A stretch of 64,000 bases of DNA from Byssothecium circinans (Eukaryota > Ascomycota > Dothideomycetes > Pleosporales > Massarinaceae), in the NCBI GenBank assembly GCA_010015675.1, contig ML976990.1, positions 158,978 through 222,977 of the forward strand, written 5' to 3'. Positions within the stretch are counted from its first letter, which is position 1. Each line of letters starts with the position of its first letter. The notes under the pieces were generated by a model. That model did not search any database. It was not told where the DNA came from and was given only the letters and a program-made list of their open reading frames with translations. Below are positions 31,878 to 42,137 of this stretch, piece by piece. Made by a program: the position numbers and the translations under genes.

Positions 31878-34654
31878 ATGAGTACCGGTTACAAGGGTAG
31901 TCTTGCCGTCGGCGGCTCTGCCTTCGACAAATCCAAGCTGTTGCGACGTCCGACCCCTGACAGCGACGCCTTGGCATCAAGTGACGACGATCGCGATCAC
32001 GTGCCAGCGACTCGAGTCGTCACCAGTCCCGCCTACAACACCGGCCGTCGTCCGTCTTCTGGCTGGCTGCAGGATATTCAGCCCAACCGCAAGTTCTCGC
32101 TGCCATCTGGGGCGCTTGCAGGTTCGCAGCCGACGACCCCATCCTTGGAGTTGCCGTCGCAGCCACGATCGACCGCGTCGTTCCCGTGGAACACTTCGAG
32201 CTTCACCTCGAACTCTGCAGGAACTCGCTTCAAAGACGTCATACCTTCTCCAACTTCAGCCCATCCTCTAGGTGACAAAGCCCTTCCTTCACCTACGACG
32301 GAATCGGACGAGACAATTAGCTTCCTGTTGAACCAGCAGAACGCGGTTCGCAAAGCCCACCGTTCACAGTCGTATAGCGTCGGACAGGGCGACATGGATA
32401 GCCCGCCAGCGCAGCTCAACTCGCGCCTTGCACGATCGTCTCTACGGCATCGGCCCTCCAAGCCCAGCTTGCTCAGTGACTCGCTCGCGCTAGCCCAGCT
32501 GCGCGAAGATGACATCGACGAGGTCGAATCAAACGGTTCCGAGCAAGGCGTCCGTCTACCCATGGGCTATTGGGAGCGTGAGACTCAGAAACACCTTCTG
32601 AAGCAGGCCGCCGAACATAACGCTCGTCGCAACCGTGCGACCTCCGCCGGTTCTCCAGTCACGCAGCAAGCTTCCCGCAAGGCACCACAGAGCTTGCGCA
32701 ACATCGCTCCGAGTGACTACGCGATTGACGAGCATGACGAGGCGGACCGCTATCCCAAGATGTCTCTCACTCGTCGCTTCAGCGAGCACATTGGTGCTAT
32801 GGGACGTGACTCGAGCGCCGATACTGCTGTTACTCCTACTGCACAGGACTGGTCGGTTGACAATGCCCAGGCTTTCAGCGCAGAGGCTCTTGGTCGGCGT
32901 CATTCGTTCGCTCACTACAGCAGCCATATGTCTACCTTCCAGCAGCCCACTTTGGACAACACGCAAGAAGAGGATGAAGAAGAGGTGTCTCCGCGCCAAT
33001 CATCAGAGTCGCCTGGCGCATCCGACAACTTCGATCATAACGCGTACTTCAGTGGCTTCGGCCCGGCTTCGCGTGCCATCAACGCGTCCGCTGTTTCGGC
33101 TGCCCATCCGGAACCCCCTACCAATATGTCGTCTTCCTCGGCCAATCCATATCCAGCACAAAATCATATGGGTCGTCCCAGCCGTCGTTTCTTCGTCGTC
33201 GCCTTCAAGTGTTCTCGTGCCGACGTCTTCTACACCTATGACAACACTGGGCTTGAGATTCGTCGTGGAGACCTTGTCATCTGCGAGGGCGATCGTGGTG
33301 TTGACCTGGGCCAGGTCATCCACGCTGACGTCACGCTAGACGAAGCCAAGCGACACAAGGCAGCTGCCATCGAGGAGCACCTCCGTTGGCTGGTTATGTT
33401 CTCCCAGTATTCCGTCGCTGGAACGGGCAACAACAACCCGATGCTTGGTGCTCTGGCACGCGCTCATAGCCCCAGCAACATCAATCGTGGACAACTTGCT
33501 GGCATGGGAGCTCAGCAGGATCCGGATGCGAAGCCAAAAATGATCAAGCGTCTAGCTCAGCAGCACGAGATCTACAGCTTGCGTGACAAAGAGGGCCAGG
33601 AGGCCAAGGCTAAGCGTCTCGCTGTGGCGAAGACTTCTGATCATGGCTTCCCTATGGAGATCCTTGATGCAGAGTTTCAAGCGTAAGTTGTCTTACATTT
33701 CCACCTCACAACCACTAACGAATACAGAGACCATCACAAGATTACGTTCTTTTACTATGCAGAACATTACGTCAACTTCAATCCTCTTGTCGCTGATCTA
33801 TTCAAGCACTACAAGATCCGAATCTGGATGTCTGCTGTCAATCCCGCGTCTGTCATCAATCCTGCCGGTTTGATGCAGATTCCTCCCCCTTCGGCCATTG
33901 GTCCGGGTGCCATCCTCCACTCGAACCCTCAGAATGCGTCGCTTTCTGTGGGTCCTGGCTTCGGAAATAACGCCTATCGCTCCAATGAGCAGCGCGGTAT
34001 GTACTCAAATTCTCCTGACTGTAGATTGACTAACGCGTTTTAGGTCGTGGACGTGGTCAAGGCAACCAGCAACAGGGAAACTACGAGGATGCCTACTATG
34101 CGTTCTCGAACCAGATCCCTTCATATCCCACCCCACAGGGGTACCAGATGCCCTGGGGACAGGGCCAGCAGCTAGGCGCGGACATGTACGGCCGTTACGG
34201 TTTTTCGAACGCCGCTGCGAACCCGAGCCCCATGAACTATGGCGCTTGGTTTCCCCCAACGACTTACTCCGCGTCTCCAGCCTTCAACAACGCTTCCAGT
34301 GGCGCCTCCTATCGCGGTGGCTATCCTGCGGTGACTTCGGGAGTGAACGCCACGGCCCAAGGCTACGCTGGTGCCTCTACAGCCGGTTCGAGCTATGGAC
34401 AGTACCCCACCTCTGGTATGCAGATGCCTTCGTACAGCACAGCTGGCCCTGGATATGGACAGTACCCAACCTCTAGCATCACTGCCTCAAGCAATTACGG
34501 AACCGCCCCAGGTTTCGGTCAGTACTCGACGCACGGCACCTCTGCTGGCTCTACTGCCACCTCCGGTCTCACGGCTACCTCTGGACCTCCCGCCACCTCT
34601 GGCATCTCTGGTAGCATGTTGACTTCTCTTGCCAACATGTCCGTCGCCAAGTAA
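31878..34654 (+). CDS. PSP1-domain protein
   Basis: Three exons (31878-33682, 33728-33996, 34044-34654) give 894 residues. The N-terminal 430 residues are Ser/Pro-rich and disordered, with basic-Ser sites that look like kinase targets (RRPTPDS, RRFSEH, RRHSF). The PSP1 C-terminal domain spans about residues 434-660 (RRFFVVAFKCSRADVFYTYD... EHYVNFNPLVADLFKHYKIRIWMSA). The C-terminal 200 residues are a Gly/Tyr/Ser/Thr low-complexity region with repeats of YGQYPTS. Yeast PSP1 was found as a suppressor of DNA polymerase alpha mutations and associates with RNA granules; the function here is inferred and loose. A probable 5' untranslated intron (31812-31863) removes an upstream in-frame ATG at 31842, so 31878 is chosen as start. 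Confidence 0.85.
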
Positions 34655-35518
34655 AGCTGCGGCGTTGCCATCCTCTTCCAAGTATCCACCCACCACGGTG
34701 TCTTCATTTGCTTCTAGGGTCGGAGGTGTCTTCATTCAAAGTTGTTCAAATTCAATCACGGTTATGGGTTTCTTCATGCACGCTGTCAAGGGGCTGGGAT
34801 AGGAGACGATGACATGTACATTTGCTATCGGAGATGTCTCTTGCTACACTTTATCAACCCAAGGCCCCTTTCACTTTCCTTTTTCCCTTCATGCCTTTGT
34901 GGCGGGCAGTCATTCCTCTTCTTCAACCAAGTTGGCATGGGAATGGAATCACGTGCGAATCTTTTCATCTCGGGACGCCCTTATGGCTGTGGATATACAG
35001 AAAAATCCTTTCGGACCATCTTCCACTTCAAAACCGTGACAACTTCGTGAATGACATCAAATGCCACAGGTCTTATAGTTTACGCGTACTGCTCTACATT
35101 TCTGGCATGTTCTACATATAAAGGTAGTCGTACATGCACGCAGCTGAAGTCTCTTCGTTATATGGGTTGGGATACCTGGAGTGTTTGTTCGAACAGGCGT
35201 ACTGGATCGTGATCGTTGGAAATTTGCGCACACTTTCCTAGAGCTCATTTTGAGACGATTTGATGTTCATAACGGCATTCGATTTTGGAATTGCGTTGGC
35301 AACTCCTACCAGTGTACGAAGCCAGTAAAGCTTATACGGTTTTACTGGGAGTAATCACATACTGTTGAGCTGGGAAACGCGATCGTTGCTGTGATTCCAT
35401 AGGGCAAGGATGGTCCACAACGCGCCTTCCAAAACTTCTAAAGAACACCTATATCACCGATACAACCAAACCTCAGCACACCCGTCATCATTTCGCCATC
35501 TTCCGCACGCAGAGAACT
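34655..35518. other. Intergenic, no supported gene
   Basis: Contains the PSP1-domain gene 3' region and the promoter of the coiled-coil gene. Small frames here show no recognisable domain. Confidence 0.4.
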
Positions 35519-36360
35519 ATGGCTCGTCAACGAGCTCAGTCAATTCTCCCGAATGCATCCCACGAAGCCGCCGTATCTCGCGGTCGCGCCAAGAAGGACG
35601 ATGCTGAAGAGCAGGCAGCCAATACGGACAGCCAGTAGGCGACGTGGCGACACCTGCAACAATGCAATCTTTCTAACAGTGATCAGACAAGTCTTGGCGG
35701 TACCGAGGTTCTTGCAACAGCCCAAGGGTGACGATAAGGAGATCAAGCAGTTTTGTCAGCAGGTCGCGGCCGACCAGCGTGAGCTTAAAGGACTGCTTCG
35801 GCAGCGGTTGAAGGATGCGTAAGTAATGATCCGATCTGTCTACTAGTGAGAGAGAAGAAGTGGCTGATGAGAGGCCCCTACACAGGAGCGACGAAGAAGC
35901 CAAACGCCGCGAAGAAATCGCCTCCGTCCTCGCCCAAGCTCTCTCGTCTCCGAATCAGCGGGCGCCAAACGATGTCTCCCCCACTCTACCCAACACTAAA
36001 ATTTCCATGAACGCCACTATCGAGATCGCCAGCAAGCTAAACAAGAAGTGCCAGACGCTGATTTCAGACTACGAGGAATTCGAAGCTATGATCACGCAGA
36101 TGGCGGGGGAGCAGAAGAACTCGGTCACGGATACTTGGACCCAGGATGTGAAAGACACGGAGGAGAAGCTGACGCTGGAATACAAGCTGGCGATAAAGAA
36201 GGTGGAGAAGATGCTTGGTGGTCATGCGGAAGAGGATGAAAATGGGCCTGGTAAAGGAGAGGACAGTGGGAAGGTCTATGAATTGCACAAGTGCTTGAAG
36301 TATGCCGAGCGAGGTGTCAAGAGGATGGTGAAGGGGCTGCCGAAGGAGGAGATGGAGTGA
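35519..36360 (+). CDS. Small conserved-looking coiled-coil protein of unknown function
   Basis: Exons 35519-35634, 35687-35818 and 35886-36360 give 240 residues. The first intron has a CTAAC branch site 11 nt before its acceptor, and all junctions restore a continuous frame. The basic N-terminus (MARQRAQSILPNASHEA) is followed by heptad-like charged helices: about residues 50-85 (KEIKQFCQQVAADQRELKGLLRQRL) and 125-190 (SKLNKKCQTLISDYEEFEAM, then KDTEEKLTLEYKLAIKKVEK). The tail is acidic. I do not recognise the family. The size and helical make-up resemble small subunits of larger assemblies, but that is a guess. Confidence 0.7.
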
Positions 36361-36841
36361 TAATGGGGACTGCGGCTGCAGCACGATTGCTTGAAAGATG
36401 GAGATGGGACGAGGGGAGATGGAGAAAGCGAACGTTACATTTACTCAACAAGGATGTATCAGTGGATGTAAGAGTAGCAAGTGAGCGAGACATCCACAAG
36501 CTTGAGCTCCATGTTTCGCGCACAATGATGCTGCATACTTATTTTGAACTTCGGCTTTCTCCACGTCTCTACGTGGTGTTGTTGTGACTTTGTGATGCCA
36601 GCGAAGCCGTTCCGCCTTCCATGCAATCGTGAATTAGTTAAAATTCGTCCGCCCGAATCGAAGTCGTCTCAGGAGAACAGACAATCGATGTCTCGCTTCG
36701 CTTCCTGCCAGTTGGTGGGTCCGCCAAGATTTATCCCTTAGTCAGCGCACGATATTTCGAAATTCGGACCTCGCGAACTTCATTCTCCAACCCAACGACC
36801 ACGATAACGTCCGACAACTAACCCCCCTACGAACAGCAAAA
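36361..36841. other. Promoter region of the eL15 gene
   Basis: About 480 bp between genes on the same strand. No recognised ribosomal-protein promoter box was found by eye. The sequence just upstream of the start (CCAACCCAACGACCACG, then AACTAACCCCCC) is pyrimidine/AC-rich, as in many fungal ribosomal-protein genes. Confidence 0.4.
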
Positions 36842-37682
36842 ATGGGTGCCCTCAAGTATGTCGAGGAGCTTCAGAAGAAGAAGCAGTCGGATATGATGCG
36901 CTTCTTGATGCGCGTCCGCGTACGTAGCACCGAATTGAACTGAATTGAGACTATGCTAACAAATTGCAGTGCTGGGAGGTATGATCACCAAACCCGGGAC
37001 ACCGCTCCCAATTGATGTAACTCGTTGAACTTTGCTGAGAGTCATCAATAGCTTCGCCAGCTCAAGGTCATCCACCGCGCCAGCCGTCCATCCCGCCCCG
37101 ACAAGGCTCGCCGTCTTGGGTACAAGGCCAAGCAGGGTTACGTTATCTACCGCATCCGTGTCCGCCGCGGAGGTCGCAAGAGGCCCGCTCCCAAGTATGT
37201 ACAGTCTCTGGATATCAGCAATCGGACAGGAATGCTAACAATGTGCCCAGGGGTGCTACCTATGGTATGCTCGTCGCACTGCGAAGCGTTGGACGGATTC
37301 TAACAAGACAACAGGCAAGCCCACCAACCAGGGTATCAATCAGCTCAAGTACCAGCGCTCGCTCAAGTCTACTGCTGAGGAGCGTGTCGGCCGTCGCTGC
37401 GCCAATCTGCGGGTGTTGAACTCATACTGGATCAACCAGGACTCGACCTACAAATACTACGAAGTCATCCTGGTCGACCCCCAGCACAAGGCCATCCGCC
37501 GCGATCCTCGCATCAACTGGATCGTCAACCCCGTCCACAAACATCGCGAGAGCCGCGGTCTCACCGCCACCGGCAAGAAGAGCCGTGGTCTGGGCAAGGG
37601 ACACGGCTACAACAAGACCACTGCCGGCAGGAGGAAGACGTGGAAGAGGCACAACACCCTCTCCCTCTGGCGTTACCGCTAG
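36842..37682 (+). CDS. RPL15: Large-subunit ribosomal protein eL15
   Basis: Five exons (36842-36919, 36970-36978, 37052-37194, 37251-37264, 37315-37682) give 203 residues, the normal eL15 length. The protein is near-canonical from [17 protein letters not shown] through [27 protein letters not shown] to [10 protein letters not shown] at the end. It binds 23S-like rRNA in the large subunit core. Exon 2 is only 9 nt (Cys-Trp-Glu) and exon 4 only 14 nt. Both are needed to restore the universally conserved sequence. Introns are 50, 73, 56 and 50 nt. High expression is expected. Confidence 0.97.
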
Positions 37683-38602
37683 ATGCGTTGAGGTTATTGC
37701 ATGCGTGCTGGACCACTTGGTCGATCTTTTCGAACAGGCGGATGGCGTGAACGGAAAAGGCTGGTCAGAACTATATAGCTTCTCTGGTCCTGCTTATGAC
37801 TGCTGTGCATGGCGATAAAATTATATCCAAACGGCGATTACGATTCCAACGACTTCATCATGGAGGTTGTGTTTCGCTGCATGTGATGTGTGAAAAGGCA
37901 TCTTGCCATCTCCCATTCCCTCCACGTGGGGCCTTGTTCTAGACCCTACCTACGTATCCGACTCTCATTACCTAAATCGCGTGTCCATGCTTATATTGGC
38001 TGTCGGTATTGCGCTCACCGGTGGCGACGTCAGACTGCTTTTACACGCAGCGGAGCTTCGCAGAACATCAACTTTCACCCTCGCAAGGCAGATAGCGTTG
38101 GAATGTCAATACTAGGCTCAGCTACTCAGGCATCATCAGGGACCAGGGTGCGATCGTCCCGCTAGCCTCCGCTACTGTGCACCTGGTGCAGACGGACTTG
38201 TTTCTAGGAAGGCTGATCACGCCCCGCCAAAATACACAACACAGCCCAACACCAGGCCAACGAGCTCGCTGCAGTCGCTTACCGCCTCGAATCGCGCACT
38301 GCGTACGTACCTTTTGCTTTTGCTTTTGCCGTTGCATCCTTACACCCTCACGACGTGCAACGACTTCTCCGACAATCGCCAGCTTCCTGCGCTTTTCACT
38401 GTACTCGCGCCACCTCCCAGAATGCTCGCTGTGAGCGACACAGCACGCGCACGGCCGGCCGTCATCTGAACCGCTCCGCCTCGCAACACCAACGCCGTGA
38501 ATCAACCGCCGTTCTCTACGTCTGCCTAGACAGCTGTAATAAAGGTTAGCCACCGCTGCCTCTGCTCAGGCTCCATCCTATTGCCCCCGCCCTGCCGCCA
38601 AT
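37683..38602. other. Intergenic, no supported gene
   Basis: About 920 bp holding the eL15 3' end and the promoter and leader of the J-domain gene. No recognisable coding or RNA feature. Confidence 0.4.
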
Positions 38603-40975
38603 ATGGTCAAGGTCGATGGGAGCAAAGACTGCTACAAAGAGCTGGGCCTAGAGAGGAGCGCAGGCGAGAATGATATTCGCAAAGCCTTTCGCCAGCGCGC
38701 GCTCCAGTACCACCCCGATCGCAATCCAGGCCGCGAGCAAGAAGTGGTCGCAAAATTTCAAGAGATCCAGGCCGCCTACGAGGTGCTGATTGACCCAACC
38801 CAACGAGCAAAATACGACGCCGAACGTAAGAAGTTTGGCAGAAATGCACCCCCTCCTCAACCGTATACTCCACGACGACCGCCTGCACCACCTAGGAACG
38901 CGTATACCACGACACCTAACGGTGGCACTTTCTACAGCCGTGCTGCTCCACCGAAGCCGCCGCCTCCTCCCCCCCCTCCCCAACGACCCCCGCCACGGCA
39001 CAGTAACTCGTTTGCGAATGGCGCGGATAGGTTTACGCATCCCAATTTCCGTGCGCCTCCAACTGCGCAGCGGCCAGACAGTAGGCAGAAGGACGCCGAG
39101 GCAAGGGCGAATGTCTTCTCGGCATGGCAGAAAATGAAACAGCCCAGGGCTGAGGAACCGCGGGCATACAATCCGAACAATCCTAATGGCACTCCGTTCG
39201 GTCGCAGCAAGAGCACAAGGACACCATCGGACAAGAAGGGTTTCAACCCTGGTACGCCTGGAGGAGATGAAGGCCAGGCAAAGTCGTCGTATCGCTCGAA
39301 CTTTGAACGACCTGTTGCCACTCCACCTGCGGAAGACAAACCGTTCAAACAGTTCAACATACCTACAGCAGAAGATGTGCCATTTGCAGAAGGGAATCGG
39401 TTTAGGACGCCATACTCTTCTGCCAAGGCTGGGGAGCGAACATCTATGTATGGCGATGGAATGGGGCGGTCTGCAAGTGTCCGCAACTCCCCAACGCGGG
39501 CCCATCGACCCACGTCATCTACCGATGCAGGTGCCTACTCCGACTCGGGTCGTCGCCAAAGAAACTCTACTGGCGGTCATACTCCCAGGGCACCTTTCCC
39601 TCATATGTATGATTCGAGCGACGATGAGGAGGCAGAAACCTTCGCAAAGCACCGAGGCCCACCACCACCCAAGGAATCTCCGCAACAGCAACCTGCTTGG
39701 GCTCAAGGTGTTTCTGGAACACCACAGCAGAAGTCGGGCCCAACAAACGGAACGTCTTCTAACCCATTCAAGAGCAGGAGCGAGGAAAGCATCAACATGA
39801 AGTTCTCGCCTTCAGATTGGCATGGTAAATTTCAAGGTCAATCCGATTATTTTGCTCCGAATGTGAAGAAGGGTGCAGCAAACAAAGGGCGGACATCACC
39901 GACTCGAGGCAGACCGCAGCAACGGTCAACTGCAGAGAGGGCCCCCTTCTCGGCTGGCCAGTCACAGCCGCCACCTCAGGCATCCCCCTTTTCGATGCCA
40001 CCACCTCCTCCTGGACCACCGCCGAATGGTAATACAGCCTTCCCGAATGTGCCTGAATCTGCACCTCATGCCACCAAGTTTGCGCCAGAAGCTTGGGCTG
40101 AGACTTTTAAAGAGGGCAGCTGGGCACTCCCATTGAAGACAAAAGAGACATCTCCACGTCGTGGGTCTACAACTGCTAAGCGAGCCAATCCCTCACGGAA
40201 GCCATCCGTTGTGGTAGATTCGGGAGCTGCAAAGCAAAAGGCAAAGCCCAAGTATCAGGCTTTTGCCGAGGACGCCACAAACGGTGATGCCATGGACATT
40301 GATTCCGAGACGCCGCCGACTGCAAAACTTGGGTCAACGCCGCCTGCATCAGCACAGCCGTTTTCGTCTAGACCCCAATCTTCCGGAACAGGTTCTGTAC
40401 CAAATGGGAATGCTTCTGCAAAACCATCTGCTACTGCTGCTAAACCAACCGCTCCAGGTCTAACGGGGTTGGCCGGGTTGGCGGCTGTTGAGCCTTTCCT
40501 TCCGACGAGCAACGGCGGATTAAGCGGGCTAGATGACCTCAAGACCCAGTTACCCTTCCAGTCGCAGGCGTCGAGTGCACATCCGACGAAGCCCAATACT
40601 GCCCAGAAGCTCAAGTTCCCGACCGTTCCTCGCGCACCTCAAGTGCCAAAGAGTCTCGACACAACGTCCATCGAGGTATATTTTACGCAAATGGAGAATT
40701 ACATCCATCAATACCGGAAGTGGAGCATGGAGATTACGAACCACTTGGCCGCTCGCGACGCGGAGCTTGATGACCTCGATGAAAACTTCATTCGTCAGCG
40801 AGGCGAGCGGACGCAGAAGTTGGGGTTTGCGAGCTACCTGCAGAAAATGAAGGAGGACGAGGCAGTGTTGGAAACGAGAAAGGTCGCACATGAGATGCAT
40901 ATCAAGGCGTTGGAGCAGTGCGAGGTGGTGAGGAACAAGGCGGCAAAGCAGCAGCAGTATATCTTTTCCTCCTGA
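38603..40975 (+). CDS. J-domain (DnaJ/Hsp40 class C) protein
   Basis: A single exon of 790 residues. The J-domain occupies residues 9-73 with the essential HPD at 37-39 (LQYHPDRNPG), which stimulates Hsp70 ATPase activity. There is no Gly/Phe-rich plus zinc-finger arrangement, so it is a class C type. Residues 85-130 are proline-rich (a run of nine Pro near 120). The centre is long, disordered and rich in Ser, Pro, Gly and Gln. A C-terminal helical part (about 690-785, from SIEVYFTQMENYIHQYRKWS to the end) is well structured and probably the conserved client or anchor domain. The ATG context and the immediate J-domain support the start. The Hsp70 partner and cell location are unknown. Confidence 0.9.
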   Translation: MVKVDGSKDCYKELGLERSAGENDIRKAFRQRALQYHPDRNPGREQEVVAKFQEIQAAYEVLIDPTQRAKYDAERKKFGRNAPPPQPYTPRRPPAPPRNAYTTTPNGGTFYSRAAPPKPPPPPPPPQRPPPRHSNSFANGADRFTHPNFRAPPTAQRPDSRQKDAEARANVFSAWQKMKQPRAEEPRAYNPNNPNGTPFGRSKSTRTPSDKKGFNPGTPGGDEGQAKSSYRSNFERPVATPPAEDKPFKQFNIPTAEDVPFAEGNRFRTPYSSAKAGERTSMYGDGMGRSASVRNSPTRAHRPTSSTDAGAYSDSGRRQRNSTGGHTPRAPFPHMYDSSDDEEAETFAKHRGPPPPKESPQQQPAWAQGVSGTPQQKSGPTNGTSSNPFKSRSEESINMKFSPSDWHGKFQGQSDYFAPNVKKGAANKGRTSPTRGRPQQRSTAERAPFSAGQSQPPPQASPFSMPPPPPGPPPNGNTAFPNVPESAPHATKFAPEAWAETFKEGSWALPLKTKETSPRRGSTTAKRANPSRKPSVVVDSGAAKQKAKPKYQAFAEDATNGDAMDIDSETPPTAKLGSTPPASAQPFSSRPQSSGTGSVPNGNASAKPSATAAKPTAPGLTGLAGLAAVEPFLPTSNGGLSGLDDLKTQLPFQSQASSAHPTKPNTAQKLKFPTVPRAPQVPKSLDTTSIEVYFTQMENYIHQYRKWSMEITNHLAARDAELDDLDENFIRQRGERTQKLGFASYLQKMKEDEAVLETRKVAHEMHIKALEQCEVVRNKAAKQQQYIFSS

Positions 40976-42137
40976 TCCCAGGGTCTGGCCAGGCCATTGG
41001 ATTCAACATGAGTGCTAAGAACGTTTGGTTAGGGATCGTTGTGTTTATGGGGTCATTGGGAATTCTCCTGAAGACGTTGACAACAAGCGTCCACTTGCGA
41101 AGGCATGGTATCAGGCCTTTGGCAGTGCTATTGGCCCCCCTGTGGCGCCGACCCCCATCTCTTCGTACGTACTTCCACCTTTGAACCATCGCGATTCATC
41201 CATTAATACGACAAGTTAAGACGCACTACACCCACGGGGAATCAAAAAAGGGCGGTTACGGACAGTGCGATGGTAGGAAATGTGAAATCGAAGGGTCTTC
41301 CTAAAGTCAATGTGGTGTTGAAGGCCAGAAGTCTGTCCGCCAAGAAGCAGCAGCAGTACACAAACAAGCATCTTAGATGATTTTCGGGCGTTTTCGGAAG
41401 CGTGACGAGATACCCCCAATCGAAAGCGTGGTCTGCATGTGTAGTGTTTAATGTATCAGTACAGCTAGAGCAAATGAGTCTTCTATCAATGGGCTAATGG
41501 TCGTAAAAGGGTTGGGCTTGTGTGACACGGCTGTGACAGGCCGTTCAACATCAGTCGAACCTGATGATTGGATACACCCGGTCTGGACACTAGGGATGCT
41601 TACTCTGAAAACAAACTTTGCATTGTAGGTGCTTATACTTCTCTTGTCAATTTACTTCGACTTGCATGCAAGGGTTCTCTCCCACCCTTATCTTCTGATT
41701 CACAGGGCTAAACCCAAGGAGAATGACTTGTAACGACTGTGGGTATTACACTGGTGCTATTAGTCCAGTGTCTTCCTTACACATGCAAGACATGGTGTCC
41801 GTGAAGAGATGGTCAAGGGAGAAGAGGGTTGCGCAGACGTGGCTTTTCTCGCAATTGCATCAATGCCTTTTGTCCCTTGTGTTTTAAATGTTTTCTCTTA
41901 TCAACCCTTCTCAGCCATGGCGTGCAAGGGCAAGAGATGGATTTGGGAAGGGAAGGTGCGTCGTGGTGCGAACAACTGCATTCCTGATCGCGACCACCAC
42001 TCCCTTAGGACATTTGACTAGCGTCTGTGCAAACCCGTGGACGCTTCTATCTTATTTTTTCCACTTTACACCTGTCTTTTTCTGTTTACCTCTTTCTTTT
42101 CGCATTGTATTGAATTGACTGTTCAGCGCAGTCGGGC
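40976..42137. other. Intergenic, no supported gene
   Basis: About 1.16 kb with only short frames. It includes the 3' flank of the J-domain gene and the promoter of the glycosyltransferase-like gene. Confidence 0.4.

Noticed and set aside
38648..39505. 285-residue minus-strand frame opposite the J-domain gene
   Set aside because: Antisense shadow of a strongly supported coding exon. No domain is recognisable.
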